A DNA stretch of 5,565 bases from Desulfotignum sp. (GCA_011390235.1 JAABSS010000072.1:1-5565); one strand, 5' to 3'. Shown: positions 1 to 5,565, numbered from the stretch's first letter. The notes: generated by a model from the sequence alone, not told the origin. Program-made: numbers and translations.

Positions 1-10
1 GCACGTTCTT

Positions 11-397
11 TTATTCTCTATCATATTGCGGGTAAACGCCCTGGCTGCGGCATATCCTTCTTGCCAGCGCCAGCATATCAGGGATGTCTATACCGATAGG
101 GCAATAACATCTGGTACAAAGCACACACCGTTCCCATACAAGATCCCTCATCTCACCCAGATCCTGTTTATCGACATTCCCTTTTTTTTTGTATAAAACA
201 CCCACTGAATTTAAAAACTTATATGACGGCATGTATTTCGGGTCTTTATTATGTCCCATAAACAAAAAACAACTTTCCGCACAAAGAGAGCAATGGGCAC
301 ACGCCTTTAAAGACAATTTCATTTTTGTCTTTTTTTCGTCTAATATGGCCCGTATTTCATTACTGTTGACACCCGCTGTATTTTTTTTTCTGAACAT
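11..397 (-). CDS. HdrC-like small iron-sulfur electron-transfer protein
   Basis: A 128-residue soluble protein with two cysteine motifs and no membrane segment. The first motif, at residues 33-43, is the classic CxxCxxCxxxC. The second, at 91-100, is CxxCxxCxCP followed by IGIDIP, two residues shorter than the usual CxxCxxCxxxCP. This layout is that of HdrC and of the Fe-S domains that pair with CCG-domain subunits (HdrB/HdrD/TmcB); such proteins pass electrons between a membrane cytochrome b and a catalytic or disulfide-type subunit in the cytoplasm. The start ATG has a GGAG about 7 bases upstream and lies 24 bases after the stop of the cytochrome b gene, so the two are surely cotranscribed. 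The TAA stop is 10 bases from the window edge; a CCG-domain or MetF partner may follow but cannot be seen. Two runs of nine T (182-190, 381-389) lie in the gene. Family assignment is fairly sure; the exact partner is inference. Confidence 0.85.
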   Translation of the reverse strand: MFRKKNTAGVNSNEIRAILDEKKTKMKLSLKACAHCSLCAESCFLFMGHNKDPKYMPSYKFLNSVGVLYKKKGNVDKQDLGEMRDLVWERCVLCTRCYCPIGIDIPDMLALARRICRSQGVYPQYDRE

Positions 398-421
398 GTT
401 GGTTCTCCGGTCCCTGCAACG

Positions 422-1168
422 TTACCAGTTTTTCGTGGCATTGCCGAAACTATACTCGCCCGCCACATTAAAACGGACAATAATCATGTAAATCATATGA
501 ATGAATTTTGTAAACGGCACCGCCATCAACAGGAGTTCGCCAGATAAAATATGCAAAGAGATCAAGAGTTTATAATTCGAAAACACCTGGTGATATGCAA
601 GATATCCAGTGACAAAGGGTGCTGCTGCAATGCCTAAAAACAAATAATCCGCATAGCTTGTAATCATTTTTACCCGGTCAAGAAAAAGCCTTCGGAATAA
701 AAAAATCAAGATGCAGAAAATAACAATCCCGGTTAAAAAATCAGACACATTTTCAGGTAACGAAACCATGCTGACACCAAAGGCATTGTCCAGCAATATA
801 TTGTGACCCAGCACAAATACAGGCACACCGATAAGAAGGACATGGAAAATTGTTGTAACAATCGTCATGAAAGGATTAACCCCTGCAATGGAAAGCTTTA
901 ACCATACCATCCAGTCCTTTTTATCCGGACCCTTTTTGAACCAGCCCGTCTTAACCCGATCCACCTTTAAATTGCTGACCGTTTGACTATGGATAATATT
1001 TCCCGGTCCGGGTTCAAGCTTCTGTACCGGCTGTTCTTTGAGCAAAGACATAAACCGCAGCACCTGAAAAACCACACCACAGAAAAATATGACAAAAGAG
1101 AGCCACACCATGGGGCCTCTGATAAAATCATACATAAATGTCCAGGAAAAAATATGTGATAATGCCAT
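422..1168 (-). CDS. Cytochrome b membrane subunit (TmcC/HdrE/NarI-like)
   Basis: An integral membrane protein with five hydrophobic helices, at about residues 34-53, 115-136, 159-177, 186-206 and 217-244 when numbered from the upstream ATG at 1210. Histidines H123 and H136 bracket helix 2, and H220 and H238 bracket helix 5. This paired arrangement is what NarI, DsrM, HdrE and TmcC use to hold two b haems, one near each membrane face. The likely role is to carry electrons across the membrane between the periplasmic c3 cytochrome and the cytoplasmic Fe-S protein encoded on either side in this operon. Two starts are possible. The longer one (ATG at 1210, 262 residues) overlaps metV by 23 bases and has only a weak AGGA. 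The ATG at 1168 (248 residues) follows the metV stop by 19 bases and has AGAGGT nine bases upstream, so it is preferred; the extra 14 residues are hydrophilic. The stop is TAA at 424-422. The family is clear; assignment to one named subfamily is not. Confidence 0.85.
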   Translation of the reverse strand: MALSHIFSWTFMYDFIRGPMVWLSFVIFFCGVVFQVLRFMSLLKEQPVQKLEPGPGNIIHSQTVSNLKVDRVKTGWFKKGPDKKDWMVWLKLSIAGVNPFMTIVTTIFHVLLIGVPVFVLGHNILLDNAFGVSMVSLPENVSDFLTGIVIFCILIFLFRRLFLDRVKMITSYADYLFLGIAAAPFVTGYLAYHQVFSNYKLLISLHILSGELLLMAVPFTKFIHMIYMIIVRFNVAGEYSFGNATKNW

Positions 1169-1177
1169 AATTATGTT

Positions 1178-1183
1178 ACCTCT
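1178..1183 (-). promoter_or_regulatory. Ribosome binding site that decides the cytochrome b start
   Basis: On the minus strand AGAGGT lies nine bases before the ATG at 1168-1166. It sits in the short gap after the TGA of the upstream gene (1190-1188). It is a better match than the AGGA before the ATG at 1210, and it favours the shorter, non-overlapping reading of the cytochrome b gene. This is a visual judgement, without N-terminal data. Confidence 0.5.
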
Positions 1184-1187
1184 ATCC

Positions 1188-1859
1188 TCAGGCGAGATAC
1201 CTTTTCTCATAAGGTTCCTGGATAATCGTTCGGGGGGATTGGTTCTGCCATTCCATATGTGGGCGAACTTTTAAAATATCATCCAGACGATCCTGATCCT
1301 TGAGCCGTTTGTAGATATCAAGCCAGGCACAGGGGATTTCATTACTGATTTCACAATTGTCTCCATTGGTCCCGCCGCAGGGTCCGTTGAAAAGCCCTTT
1401 GGCGCATCTTGTCACAGGACAGATGCCACCCGTATACCCCAAAACGCAATGACCACAGGCACGGCATTTTTCTTCGTACATGCCCAGATCCTTATCAACA
1501 CCAATTGAAACCGTATTCACAACCGGATGTACAGGTATCTTTGAAAACCGCTGGGCCATGTGCTGCACACCGGCACCACACGCCATGGAAACAATGCAGT
1601 CATATTCAATCACTTTGTTGTCAAGCTCCTTTAAAAAGGATTCATTACATTGGCGCTCAACCGTATACCCGTCAATCTGCTTCTGGATCCCCGCTTTTTT
1701 CAAATGAACCTTAAGCTCTGCGTTTAATGCATTCACTTCTTTTTGCCCCCCCACAAGGCAAACTGAAACGCATCCGCCACATCCCACATTTAAAATTTTT
1801 TCATACCCGTCAATGGCATCAAGAATTTCCTGAACGGGTTTTCTTTCTGCTTTAACCAC
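1188..1859 (-). CDS. metV: MetV-like protein (methylene-THF reductase C-terminal-like, Fe-S/Zn)
   Basis: A 223-residue cytoplasmic protein with 14 cysteines in two groups. The N-terminal part has a CxxCxxxC motif at 27-34 plus C71, C88 and C94. The C-terminal part has CxxCxxC at 132-138, C147, C152, then the NGPCGG segment around 158-163, C169 and C177. This pattern fits the MTHFR C-terminal family, to which MetV of acetogens belongs. There MetV is the small metal-cluster partner of MetF and feeds electrons to the FAD of 5,10-methylene-tetrahydrofolate reductase in the methyl branch of the Wood-Ljungdahl pathway. The start is GTG, supported by GGAGG six bases upstream. The gene lies 96 bases after the cytochrome c3 gene and directly before the membrane cytochrome b gene. 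That context suggests electrons come from a membrane/periplasmic chain rather than from NADH or soluble HdrABC, which is inference. No MetF lies in the window; it may be further downstream or elsewhere. A role with another partner remains possible. Confidence 0.8.
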   Translation of the reverse strand: MVKAERKPVQEILDAIDGYEKILNVGCGGCVSVCLVGGQKEVNALNAELKVHLKKAGIQKQIDGYTVERQCNESFLKELDNKVIEYDCIVSMACGAGVQHMAQRFSKIPVHPVVNTVSIGVDKDLGMYEEKCRACGHCVLGYTGGICPVTRCAKGLFNGPCGGTNGDNCEISNEIPCAWLDIYKRLKDQDRLDDILKVRPHMEWQNQSPRTIIQEPYEKRYLA

Positions 1860-1865
1860 TTCCTG

Positions 1866-1870
1866 CCTCC
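1866..1870 (-). promoter_or_regulatory. Shine-Dalgarno GGAGG supporting a GTG start
   Basis: On the minus strand GGAGG is followed by six bases and then GTG at 1859-1857. No ATG near this point gives a better start, and the protein reads into the conserved cysteine region soon after. This is the evidence for the GTG start of the MetV-like gene. Confidence 0.7.
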
Positions 1871-1955
1871 ACGTTTTGTAATATCATCTGATCCCAATGC
1901 CGGGACCATTCCTTATAAGATCATTGCATTGTTAAAATAAACAATCAGCGCTCAA

Positions 1956-2324
1956 TCATTTATCAAGAATATGGCACTCTCCGCAAAGGGTTGGTCCGGT
2001 GGGTTCTGAAGTCAGACTGTAATTATTATGGCACCCCATACATTGATAATGAAAGGCCTGGGTCCTGTCGATTTCAGACTGGGAATCATGACACGAAGCA
2101 CACAAAATATCCGGATTGCCCTCAAAAAGATCAGCGTCATCCAGAACATTTTCTCCATTTTCCATCACATGATGGCAATCCAGACAGTCAAAGTCAAACA
2201 TATGAAACTCATGGTCAAACAACACAGGGCCACGATGTTTTCCCCCGCTAAACTCAAGTTCATCATAAGCATACGCACCCGACACAAAAAACACACAGGC
2301 AATTGCCACGACAATTTTTTTCAT
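1956..2324 (-). CDS. Periplasmic tetrahaem cytochrome c3, acidic TmcA-like type
   Basis: A 122-residue protein with a Sec signal peptide: two lysines, a hydrophobic stretch at residues 4-17, and probable cleavage after the AYA at 17-19. Four CxxCH haem sites lie at 47-51, 75-79, 95-99 and 114-118. The distal ligands of the cytochrome c3 fold can be assigned by position: H38 and H41 (an HxxH pair before haem 1), H52 directly after the first CxxCH, and H92 before the third. All four haems are therefore expected to be bis-histidine. The mature part has 21 Asp/Glu against 4 Lys/Arg, so it is acidic, as reported for type II c3 (TmcA), which docks to a membrane complex and takes electrons from type I c3 and hydrogenases. 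It is the first gene of the operon, followed by the MetV-like and cytochrome b genes; the likely job is periplasmic electron exchange with that cytochrome b. The ribosome site is weak (an AAGAAG run). The c3 family call is firm; the Tmc-like role is inference. Confidence 0.92.
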   Translation of the reverse strand: MKKIVVAIACVFFVSGAYAYDELEFSGGKHRGPVLFDHEFHMFDFDCLDCHHVMENGENVLDDADLFEGNPDILCASCHDSQSEIDRTQAFHYQCMGCHNNYSLTSEPTGPTLCGECHILDK

Positions 2325-2365
2325 AGCCGTTCTTCTTCATTCAGTATTAATAAAAAATTTGTTAC

Positions 2366-2392
2366 TTTATAATTTTTCGCACCTTAATGCAA
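2366..2392 (-). promoter_or_regulatory. Possible promoter of the cytochrome c3 operon
   Basis: Reading the minus strand, TTGCAT (2392-2387) is followed after 15 bases by TATAAA (2371-2366), about 42 bases before the ATG of the cytochrome gene. The surroundings are AT-rich. The spacing is shorter than the ideal 17 and the -35 match is partial, so this is only a candidate. No clear operator is seen. Confidence 0.3.
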
Positions 2393-2461
2393 GTCATTCG
2401 AGCCGCTCAAATCCACGACCTGATATTTCCTCCTTATTCCATGCCATAAATATTAAAAAAT

Positions 2462-2536
2462 GGCAGTGGCAATGTCCGGGCAGTTCCGGGTCCATGGCAA
2501 GCACACAGGCCAGGCGTTTGCGCTCTCAGCACGTCG
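2462..2536 (-). pseudogene. Decayed ABC-ATPase fragment (CbiO-like signature/Walker B)
   Basis: The 64 bases at 2462-2525 align with 4290-4364 in the second ATPase domain of the ABC gene, on the same strand, with 56 identities by hand. Within 2485-2525, 40 of 41 bases match. The remnant lacks 6 bases (in frame) and 5 bases (a frameshift). On the minus strand it still reads ERKRLACVLAMDPEL, matching ERKRLALGCVLAMDPDL. A TGA (2528-2526) replaces the second glycine codon of the LSGGE signature, and the frame is lost before Walker B is complete. Similarity fades beyond about 2536 and before 2462. It cannot encode a working ATPase. It is either a relic of a paralogous transporter gene or a duplicated scrap of the gene at 3816-5565. 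The alignment is by eye, so the exact edges are uncertain. Confidence 0.65.
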
Positions 2537-2559
2537 AGGGCCTGGCAGCCAGTTGAGCG

Positions 2560-2588
2560 TTGACTTGTGGACTCCTTTGCGTTATTTT
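2560..2588 (+). promoter_or_regulatory. Sigma70-like promoter for the channel gene
   Basis: TTGACT (2560-2565) and TATTTT (2583-2588) are separated by 17 bases, the ideal spacing; five and four of six positions match consensus. Transcription would start near 2595, giving a leader of about 135 bases before the ATG at 2731. The leader contains a GC-rich stretch and a 7-base inverted repeat. No other match of this quality was seen in the gap. Confidence 0.45.
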
Positions 2589-2608
2589 GGAATTCATGAC
2601 TGCAAGAA

Positions 2609-2646
2609 ATCACAGACACAACTTGCGGCGGCGCGGCGGCTGTGAT
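2609..2646. repeat. Inverted repeat in the leader of the channel gene
   Basis: ATCACAG at 2609-2615 is the exact reverse complement of CTGTGAT at 2640-2646, with a 24-base GC-rich spacer. It lies just after the predicted transcription start. It could be a weak RNA hairpin or a regulator half-site pair, or chance: seven-base pairs like this occur by luck in gaps of this size. Confidence 0.25.
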
Positions 2647-2730
2647 CGTGTGTATTTAAACCCTTGGTGCTGAGAATGCTTTTTACAAACCCGCGCGGAC
2701 CGCTGCCTTTCAGTCAAGGAGAATAACCGC

Positions 2731-3813
2731 ATGCTATTCAGATGGAATAATCCCGCCTTTCAGGCGCTTGTTATCGCTGCGGCCGCCCTCGTGCTCGGTT
2801 TTATCCTTTACAAGATCGTTTCTTACATCCTCCTGCGCTGGCTGAAAAAACTTTCTTTTATCAGCTTCAAGGTCAACCTCCACCTGCTGCAGCCGTCCTT
2901 GATTTCCCTTATTCCGGCTTTTTGCCTGCGTTCAGCTTTGCCGTTCATGGATTTACCCGAGGGACCGCATGCCGTACTGTCCAATATGGTGACTTTGTGG
3001 CTGATCGCGTCTTTCGGGTGGCTGGCCATCACGTTTGTTCATCTGATCCGCGATATCATTACCGGGCAGTACGACATCACGATCAGCGATAACCTGCGGG
3101 CCCGGAGCATCCATACCCAGATCCGCGTGATCGAAAATATAATCAAAACGCTCATTGTCCTGGTAACAATTTCTTTGATGCTGATCACTTTTGAACCTGT
3201 GCGCCAGGTCGGGGTGAGTCTGATCGCTTCCGCCGGCATCATGGGTATTGTCATGGGCTTTGCCGCGCAAAAAACGCTGGGGAATTTTATCGCCGGTATT
3301 CAGCTCGCTTTTACCCAGCCGATCCGGGTGGACGATGTACTGGTCGTTGAAGGCGAATGGGGAAGAGTTGAAGAAATCACGCTGACCTACGTAGTGCTCC
3401 GTATCTGGGACCTGCGCCGGCTTATTCTGCCTATTTCGTATTTCATCGACCAGCCCTTTCAGAATTGGACCCGCGTTTCAGCCGATATTCTGGGGTCGGT
3501 CTTTATTTACGCAGACTACACCGTACCCATAGAAGACCTGCGGCAGGAACTCACCCGCATCCTTGAAAACAATGACCGATGGGACAAAAAAGTCAATGTG
3601 CTGCAGGTCACGAATGCCACCGAGCACACGGTGGAAATCCGCGCTTTGATGAGCGCCAAAGATTCGTCAACCGCCTGGGACCTGCGCTGTGAAGTAAGGG
3701 AAAAGCTGATCCTGTTTCTCCAGGAAAAACTTCCGGGCCATTTGCCGCGCAGCCGCGTGGTTCTGGAACCGGAAGGCAGAAAATCCGCGTTGGAACCGAT
3801 ACCTCTATCATAA
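2731..3813 (+). CDS. MscS-family mechanosensitive ion channel
   Basis: A 360-residue inner-membrane channel that would open under membrane tension and release solutes during osmotic downshock. Hydrophobic helices lie at about residues 10-35, 50-70, 83-108 and 137-155. These are followed by the pore helix region 160-195, rich in Ala and Gly (AGIMGIVMGFAAQ at 168-180), then LGNFIAGIQL and the PIRVDD motif at 197-202, which marks the start of the cytoplasmic beta domain. Most relatives have Gly at residue 201 (PIRVGD), while here it is Asp. The beta domain (203-248) and the alpha/beta C-terminal domain (250-345) are complete, so the protein looks full length, with more helices than E. coli MscS (286 residues). 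The start is well supported by AAGGAG at 2716-2721, nine bases before ATG. It stands alone on the plus strand, divergent from the cytochrome operon and converging on the ABC gene with two bases between stops. The substrate is non-specific as far as the sequence shows. Confidence 0.93.
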   Translation: MLFRWNNPAFQALVIAAAALVLGFILYKIVSYILLRWLKKLSFISFKVNLHLLQPSLISLIPAFCLRSALPFMDLPEGPHAVLSNMVTLWLIASFGWLAITFVHLIRDIITGQYDITISDNLRARSIHTQIRVIENIIKTLIVLVTISLMLITFEPVRQVGVSLIASAGIMGIVMGFAAQKTLGNFIAGIQLAFTQPIRVDDVLVVEGEWGRVEEITLTYVVLRIWDLRRLILPISYFIDQPFQNWTRVSADILGSVFIYADYTVPIEDLRQELTRILENNDRWDKKVNVLQVTNATEHTVEIRALMSAKDSSTAWDLRCEVREKLILFLQEKLPGHLPRSRVVLEPEGRKSALEPIPLS

Positions 3814-3815
3814 CA

Positions 3816-5565
3816 TCACTCATGGGAATGATCATGGGGTTCGGCATCGTGGTTGGGATGCTCGTGATCATGCACCAGGCGGTGGGCATGGTCATGGGTT
3901 TTTGTGCCCCCGGGGTGGGTGTGCACGAACCGGTGGGGATGATCATGCAGATGCTCATGCGGGTGGGCGTGCACGGTGCTGCCGTGGCGGTGGGGATGAT
4001 CATGGATGTGCAGGTGGGGATGGCGGTGTTCATGTTCATGCTGCAGCTGCCGGATGGCTGTGGCCGTGCGCTGGCGATAGGAAAATGACAGGCCGTTGAA
4101 GCGGCACAGTTGGTCATCCTGCATGAAAACCGGCGTGGGCAGATCCCTGATGACCCGGCCCTGGTGCATCACCAGGGTGCGGTGGGTCAGTTTTTCAATA
4201 AAAAACAGGTCATGGCTGACCAGCAGGAGCGTTTTGTCAAAGGTTCCCAGAATGGCCATGAGCTGTTCTTCTCCCCGGGGGTCCAGTCCGGCAGTGGGCT
4301 CATCCAGGATAAGCAGGTCCGGGTCCATGGCAAGGACACAGCCTAAAGCCAGGCGTTTGCGCTCCCCGCCCGACAGGTGCAGGGGCACCCGGTTTTCAAA
4401 TCCGGCCAGACCCACCCGGGCCAGGGCATCTGCGGCCCGGTGCCGGCACTCATCCGTTGCAAGCCCCAGCCGGCGCAGGCCGAACAGCATCTCTTCCTTT
4501 ACACTGGCACAGAACAGCTGGTCGGCACAATCCTGAAACACCAGCCCGGCCCGGCGCCACAGATCTTTGTGCTGTTTTTTGGTCACCCGGGTTCCTTTGA
4601 AAAACAGGTCGCCACTGCCCTGGCGCAGTCCGCACAGGCAGGCCAGCAGGGTGGATTTCCCAGCCCCGTTTTCCCCCACCACGGCCGTCTTTTCCCCTTC
4701 GTGGATATGAAGAAACAAATCCTGGAGCCCGGGGGTCCCGTCCGGGTAGACATACCCGTAGTTTTCCATGCAGACCAGGGGCGGAAAGGCTGAATGAGTG
4801 TCCTGGATTCCGGCGCATTCACATGAGGGGGCGGGGCCGGTTCCATTTTCTTCATGGACAGCTGTCCCATTGGCCGGGATGGTCAGGCGGAAGGAAAAAT
4901 CCAGACCGTGGTCCCGCAGGGAATCCCGCCGGGAAACCAGTTCGCGCAGGGGTTCATGGTGGTGAATGCTGCCCTGATGGAGCACCACGGCAATTTCGCA
5001 CAGTTCGTATAGAAAAATCAGGTCGTGGGAGATGCAGATCAGGGTGCCGTCAAACCCTTTGAGCAGGTCCAGAAACACGGCTTCCTGTCCCGGATCCAGG
5101 TTGGTGGTGGGTTCGTCCAGTATCAGCACCTCAGGCTGCATGGCAAGGATGCCGGCCAGGGCGGCCCGCTTTTTCTGGCCGAAACTCAGGTTATGGGGTT
5201 CCTTGTAGGCCAGATGCGCCAGATTGACCTGCTGCAGGGCCTGTCCGGCACACAGGACCGCGGTTTCCCGGGATTTCCCCTGGTTGCGGGGACCGAATGC
5301 CACATCCTCCATGACCGTGTGCCCAAACAGCTGGTCATCCGGATCCTGGAACAGCACCCCCATGTTCAGGCGGGTTTGGTCCAGGTGGTCTCCAGTCAAT
5401 GCCCTGCCTTTAAAACAGACGGTTCCCTGTGCCGGTGCCAGCAGCCCGCTGAGCAGCTTGATCAACGTGGTCTTGCCGGACCCGTTCGGCCCCACCAGGG
5501 CCACGCGGTCCCCGGGTAAAATCTCCAGGTCGATGCCGGACAGGGCCTGGATCCCGTCTGGATAG
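3816..5565 (-). CDS. Fused double ABC ATPase of ECF cobalt/nickel transporter, His-rich tail (5' partial)
   Basis: A fused pair of ABC ATPase domains, probably energising an energy-coupling-factor importer for cobalt or nickel (CbiO/NikO type). Numbered from the GTG at 5504, domain 1 has Walker A at 5-12, Q53, signature LSFGQ 106-110, Walker B at 126-131 and switch H160. Domain 2 has Walker A at 277-284, Q324, LSGGE 377-381, Walker B 397-402 and H431. Both sites look catalytically intact. The GTG at 5504 is not the true start: the open frame continues to the window edge and encodes typical ATPase N-terminal sequence (YPDGIQALSGIDLEI), so the N-terminus is missing. After domain 2, residues 489-562 form a histidine-rich tail, probably binding nickel, cobalt or zinc. 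The membrane (CbiQ-like) and substrate-binding subunits are expected upstream, beyond the right edge. The gene is clearly more GC-rich than the left operon. The metal is inferred from the tail and family; another ECF substrate is less likely but possible. Confidence 0.9.
   Translation of the reverse strand, partial: YPDGIQALSGIDLEILPGDRVALVGPNGSGKTTLIKLLSGLLAPAQGTVCFKGRALTGDHLDQTRLNMGVLFQDPDDQLFGHTVMEDVAFGPRNQGKSRETAVLCAGQALQQVNLAHLAYKEPHNLSFGQKKRAALAGILAMQPEVLILDEPTTNLDPGQEAVFLDLLKGFDGTLICISHDLIFLYELCEIAVVLHQGSIHHHEPLRELVSRRDSLRDHGLDFSFRLTIPANGTAVHEENGTGPAPSCECAGIQDTHSAFPPLVCMENYGYVYPDGTPGLQDLFLHIHEGEKTAVVGENGAGKSTLLACLCGLRQGSGDLFFKGTRVTKKQHKDLWRRAGLVFQDCADQLFCASVKEEMLFGLRRLGLATDECRHRAADALARVGLAGFENRVPLHLSGGERKRLALGCVLAMDPDLLILDEPTAGLDPRGEEQLMAILGTFDKTLLLVSHDLFFIEKLTHRTLVMHQGRVIRDLPTPVFMQDDQLCRFNGLSFSYRQRTATAIRQLQHEHEHRHPHLHIHDHPHRHGSTVHAHPHEHLHDHPHRFVHTHPGGTKTHDHAHRLVHDHEHPNHDAEPHDHSHE
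3819..4040 (-). repeat. Histidine-rich C-terminal tail region of the ABC ATPase
   Basis: The last 74 codons contain 29 histidines, in alternating His-x runs (ten in a 19-residue stretch at the start) broken by short spacers such as GSTV, RFV, PGGTKT and RLV. The DNA is internally repetitive: the 17-base string CGGTGGGGATGATCATG occurs at 3931-3947 and again at 3988-4004 on the plus strand. Similar tails in nickel, cobalt and zinc handling proteins buffer or sense metal. The repetition suggests growth by slippage or short duplication. Confidence 0.85.

Noticed and set aside
1928..1945. Terminator or attenuator between the cytochrome c3 and MetV-like genes
   Set aside because: ATTGTT and AACAAT can pair with a six-base loop, but the stem has only one G-C pair and no following T-run on the minus strand. 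It is too weak to call.
2434..2619. A 61-codon minus-strand open frame in the intergenic gap
   Set aside because: It overlaps the decayed ATPase fragment in a different frame from the homologous reading, has no clear ribosome site and no recognisable features.
2609..2646. CRP/FNR-type operator
   Set aside because: The TGTGA/TCACA elements are in the wrong order (TCACA before TGTGA) and 24 bases apart instead of six, so they do not form the usual site.
3819..4040. CRISPR or tandem-repeat array
   Set aside because: The repeats are irregular, lack spacers of constant length and are fully explained as histidine-codon coding sequence.
3822..4536. Plus-strand open frames opposite the ABC gene, including a Met/Val/Gly-rich one
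   Set aside because: They are antisense shadows; the odd amino-acid composition is the complement of the histidine codons.
5504..5504. GTG at 5504 as the true start of the ABC ATPase
   Set aside because: It would begin four residues before Walker A. The same frame is open to the window edge and encodes typical ATPase N-terminal sequence, so the gene is cut by the window.

Overview
The window looks like part of an anaerobic sulfate-reducing deltaproteobacterium, probably Desulfobacterales (Desulfobacter/Desulfotignum/Desulfobacterium-like). The basis is a tetrahaem cytochrome c3 next to a Tmc/Hdr-type membrane redox module and a MetV-type protein of the methyl branch of the Wood-Ljungdahl pathway. 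The assignment is an inference from gene content, not from a marker gene.

Left part (11-2324, minus strand, AT-richer): a four-gene cluster read from right to left. It encodes a periplasmic acidic tetrahaem cytochrome c3 (2324-1956), a cysteine-rich MetV/MTHFR C-terminal-like protein (1859-1188), a five-helix cytochrome b membrane subunit like TmcC/HdrE/NarI (about 1168-422), and a small HdrC-like protein with two iron-sulfur motifs (397-11). The last gene stops 10 bases from the window edge, so the operon probably continues. A coherent reading is a transmembrane electron path: periplasmic c3, then b haems, then cytoplasmic Fe-S protein, coupled to methylene-tetrahydrofolate/methyl-tetrahydrofolate chemistry through MetV. 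This is the most interesting system in the window.

Middle (2325-2730): a 406-base gap between divergent transcription units. It holds a possible promoter for the cytochrome operon, a good sigma70-like promoter for the channel gene, and a short decayed ABC-ATPase fragment. That fragment matches 56 of 64 aligned bases, by hand, in the signature/Walker B region of the ABC gene at the right of the window.

Right part (2731-5565): an MscS-family mechanosensitive channel on the plus strand converges, with only two bases between stop codons, on a GC-rich minus-strand gene. That gene encodes a fused double ABC ATPase of the CbiO/NikO (ECF cobalt/nickel transporter) type with a 74-residue C-terminal tail containing 29 histidines. 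Its N-terminus lies beyond the window. Nickel and cobalt are both needed by CODH/acetyl-CoA synthase and corrinoid proteins, so a metabolic link with the left operon is possible. The adjacency alone does not prove it. Base composition rises in steps from left to right, suggesting a mosaic origin.
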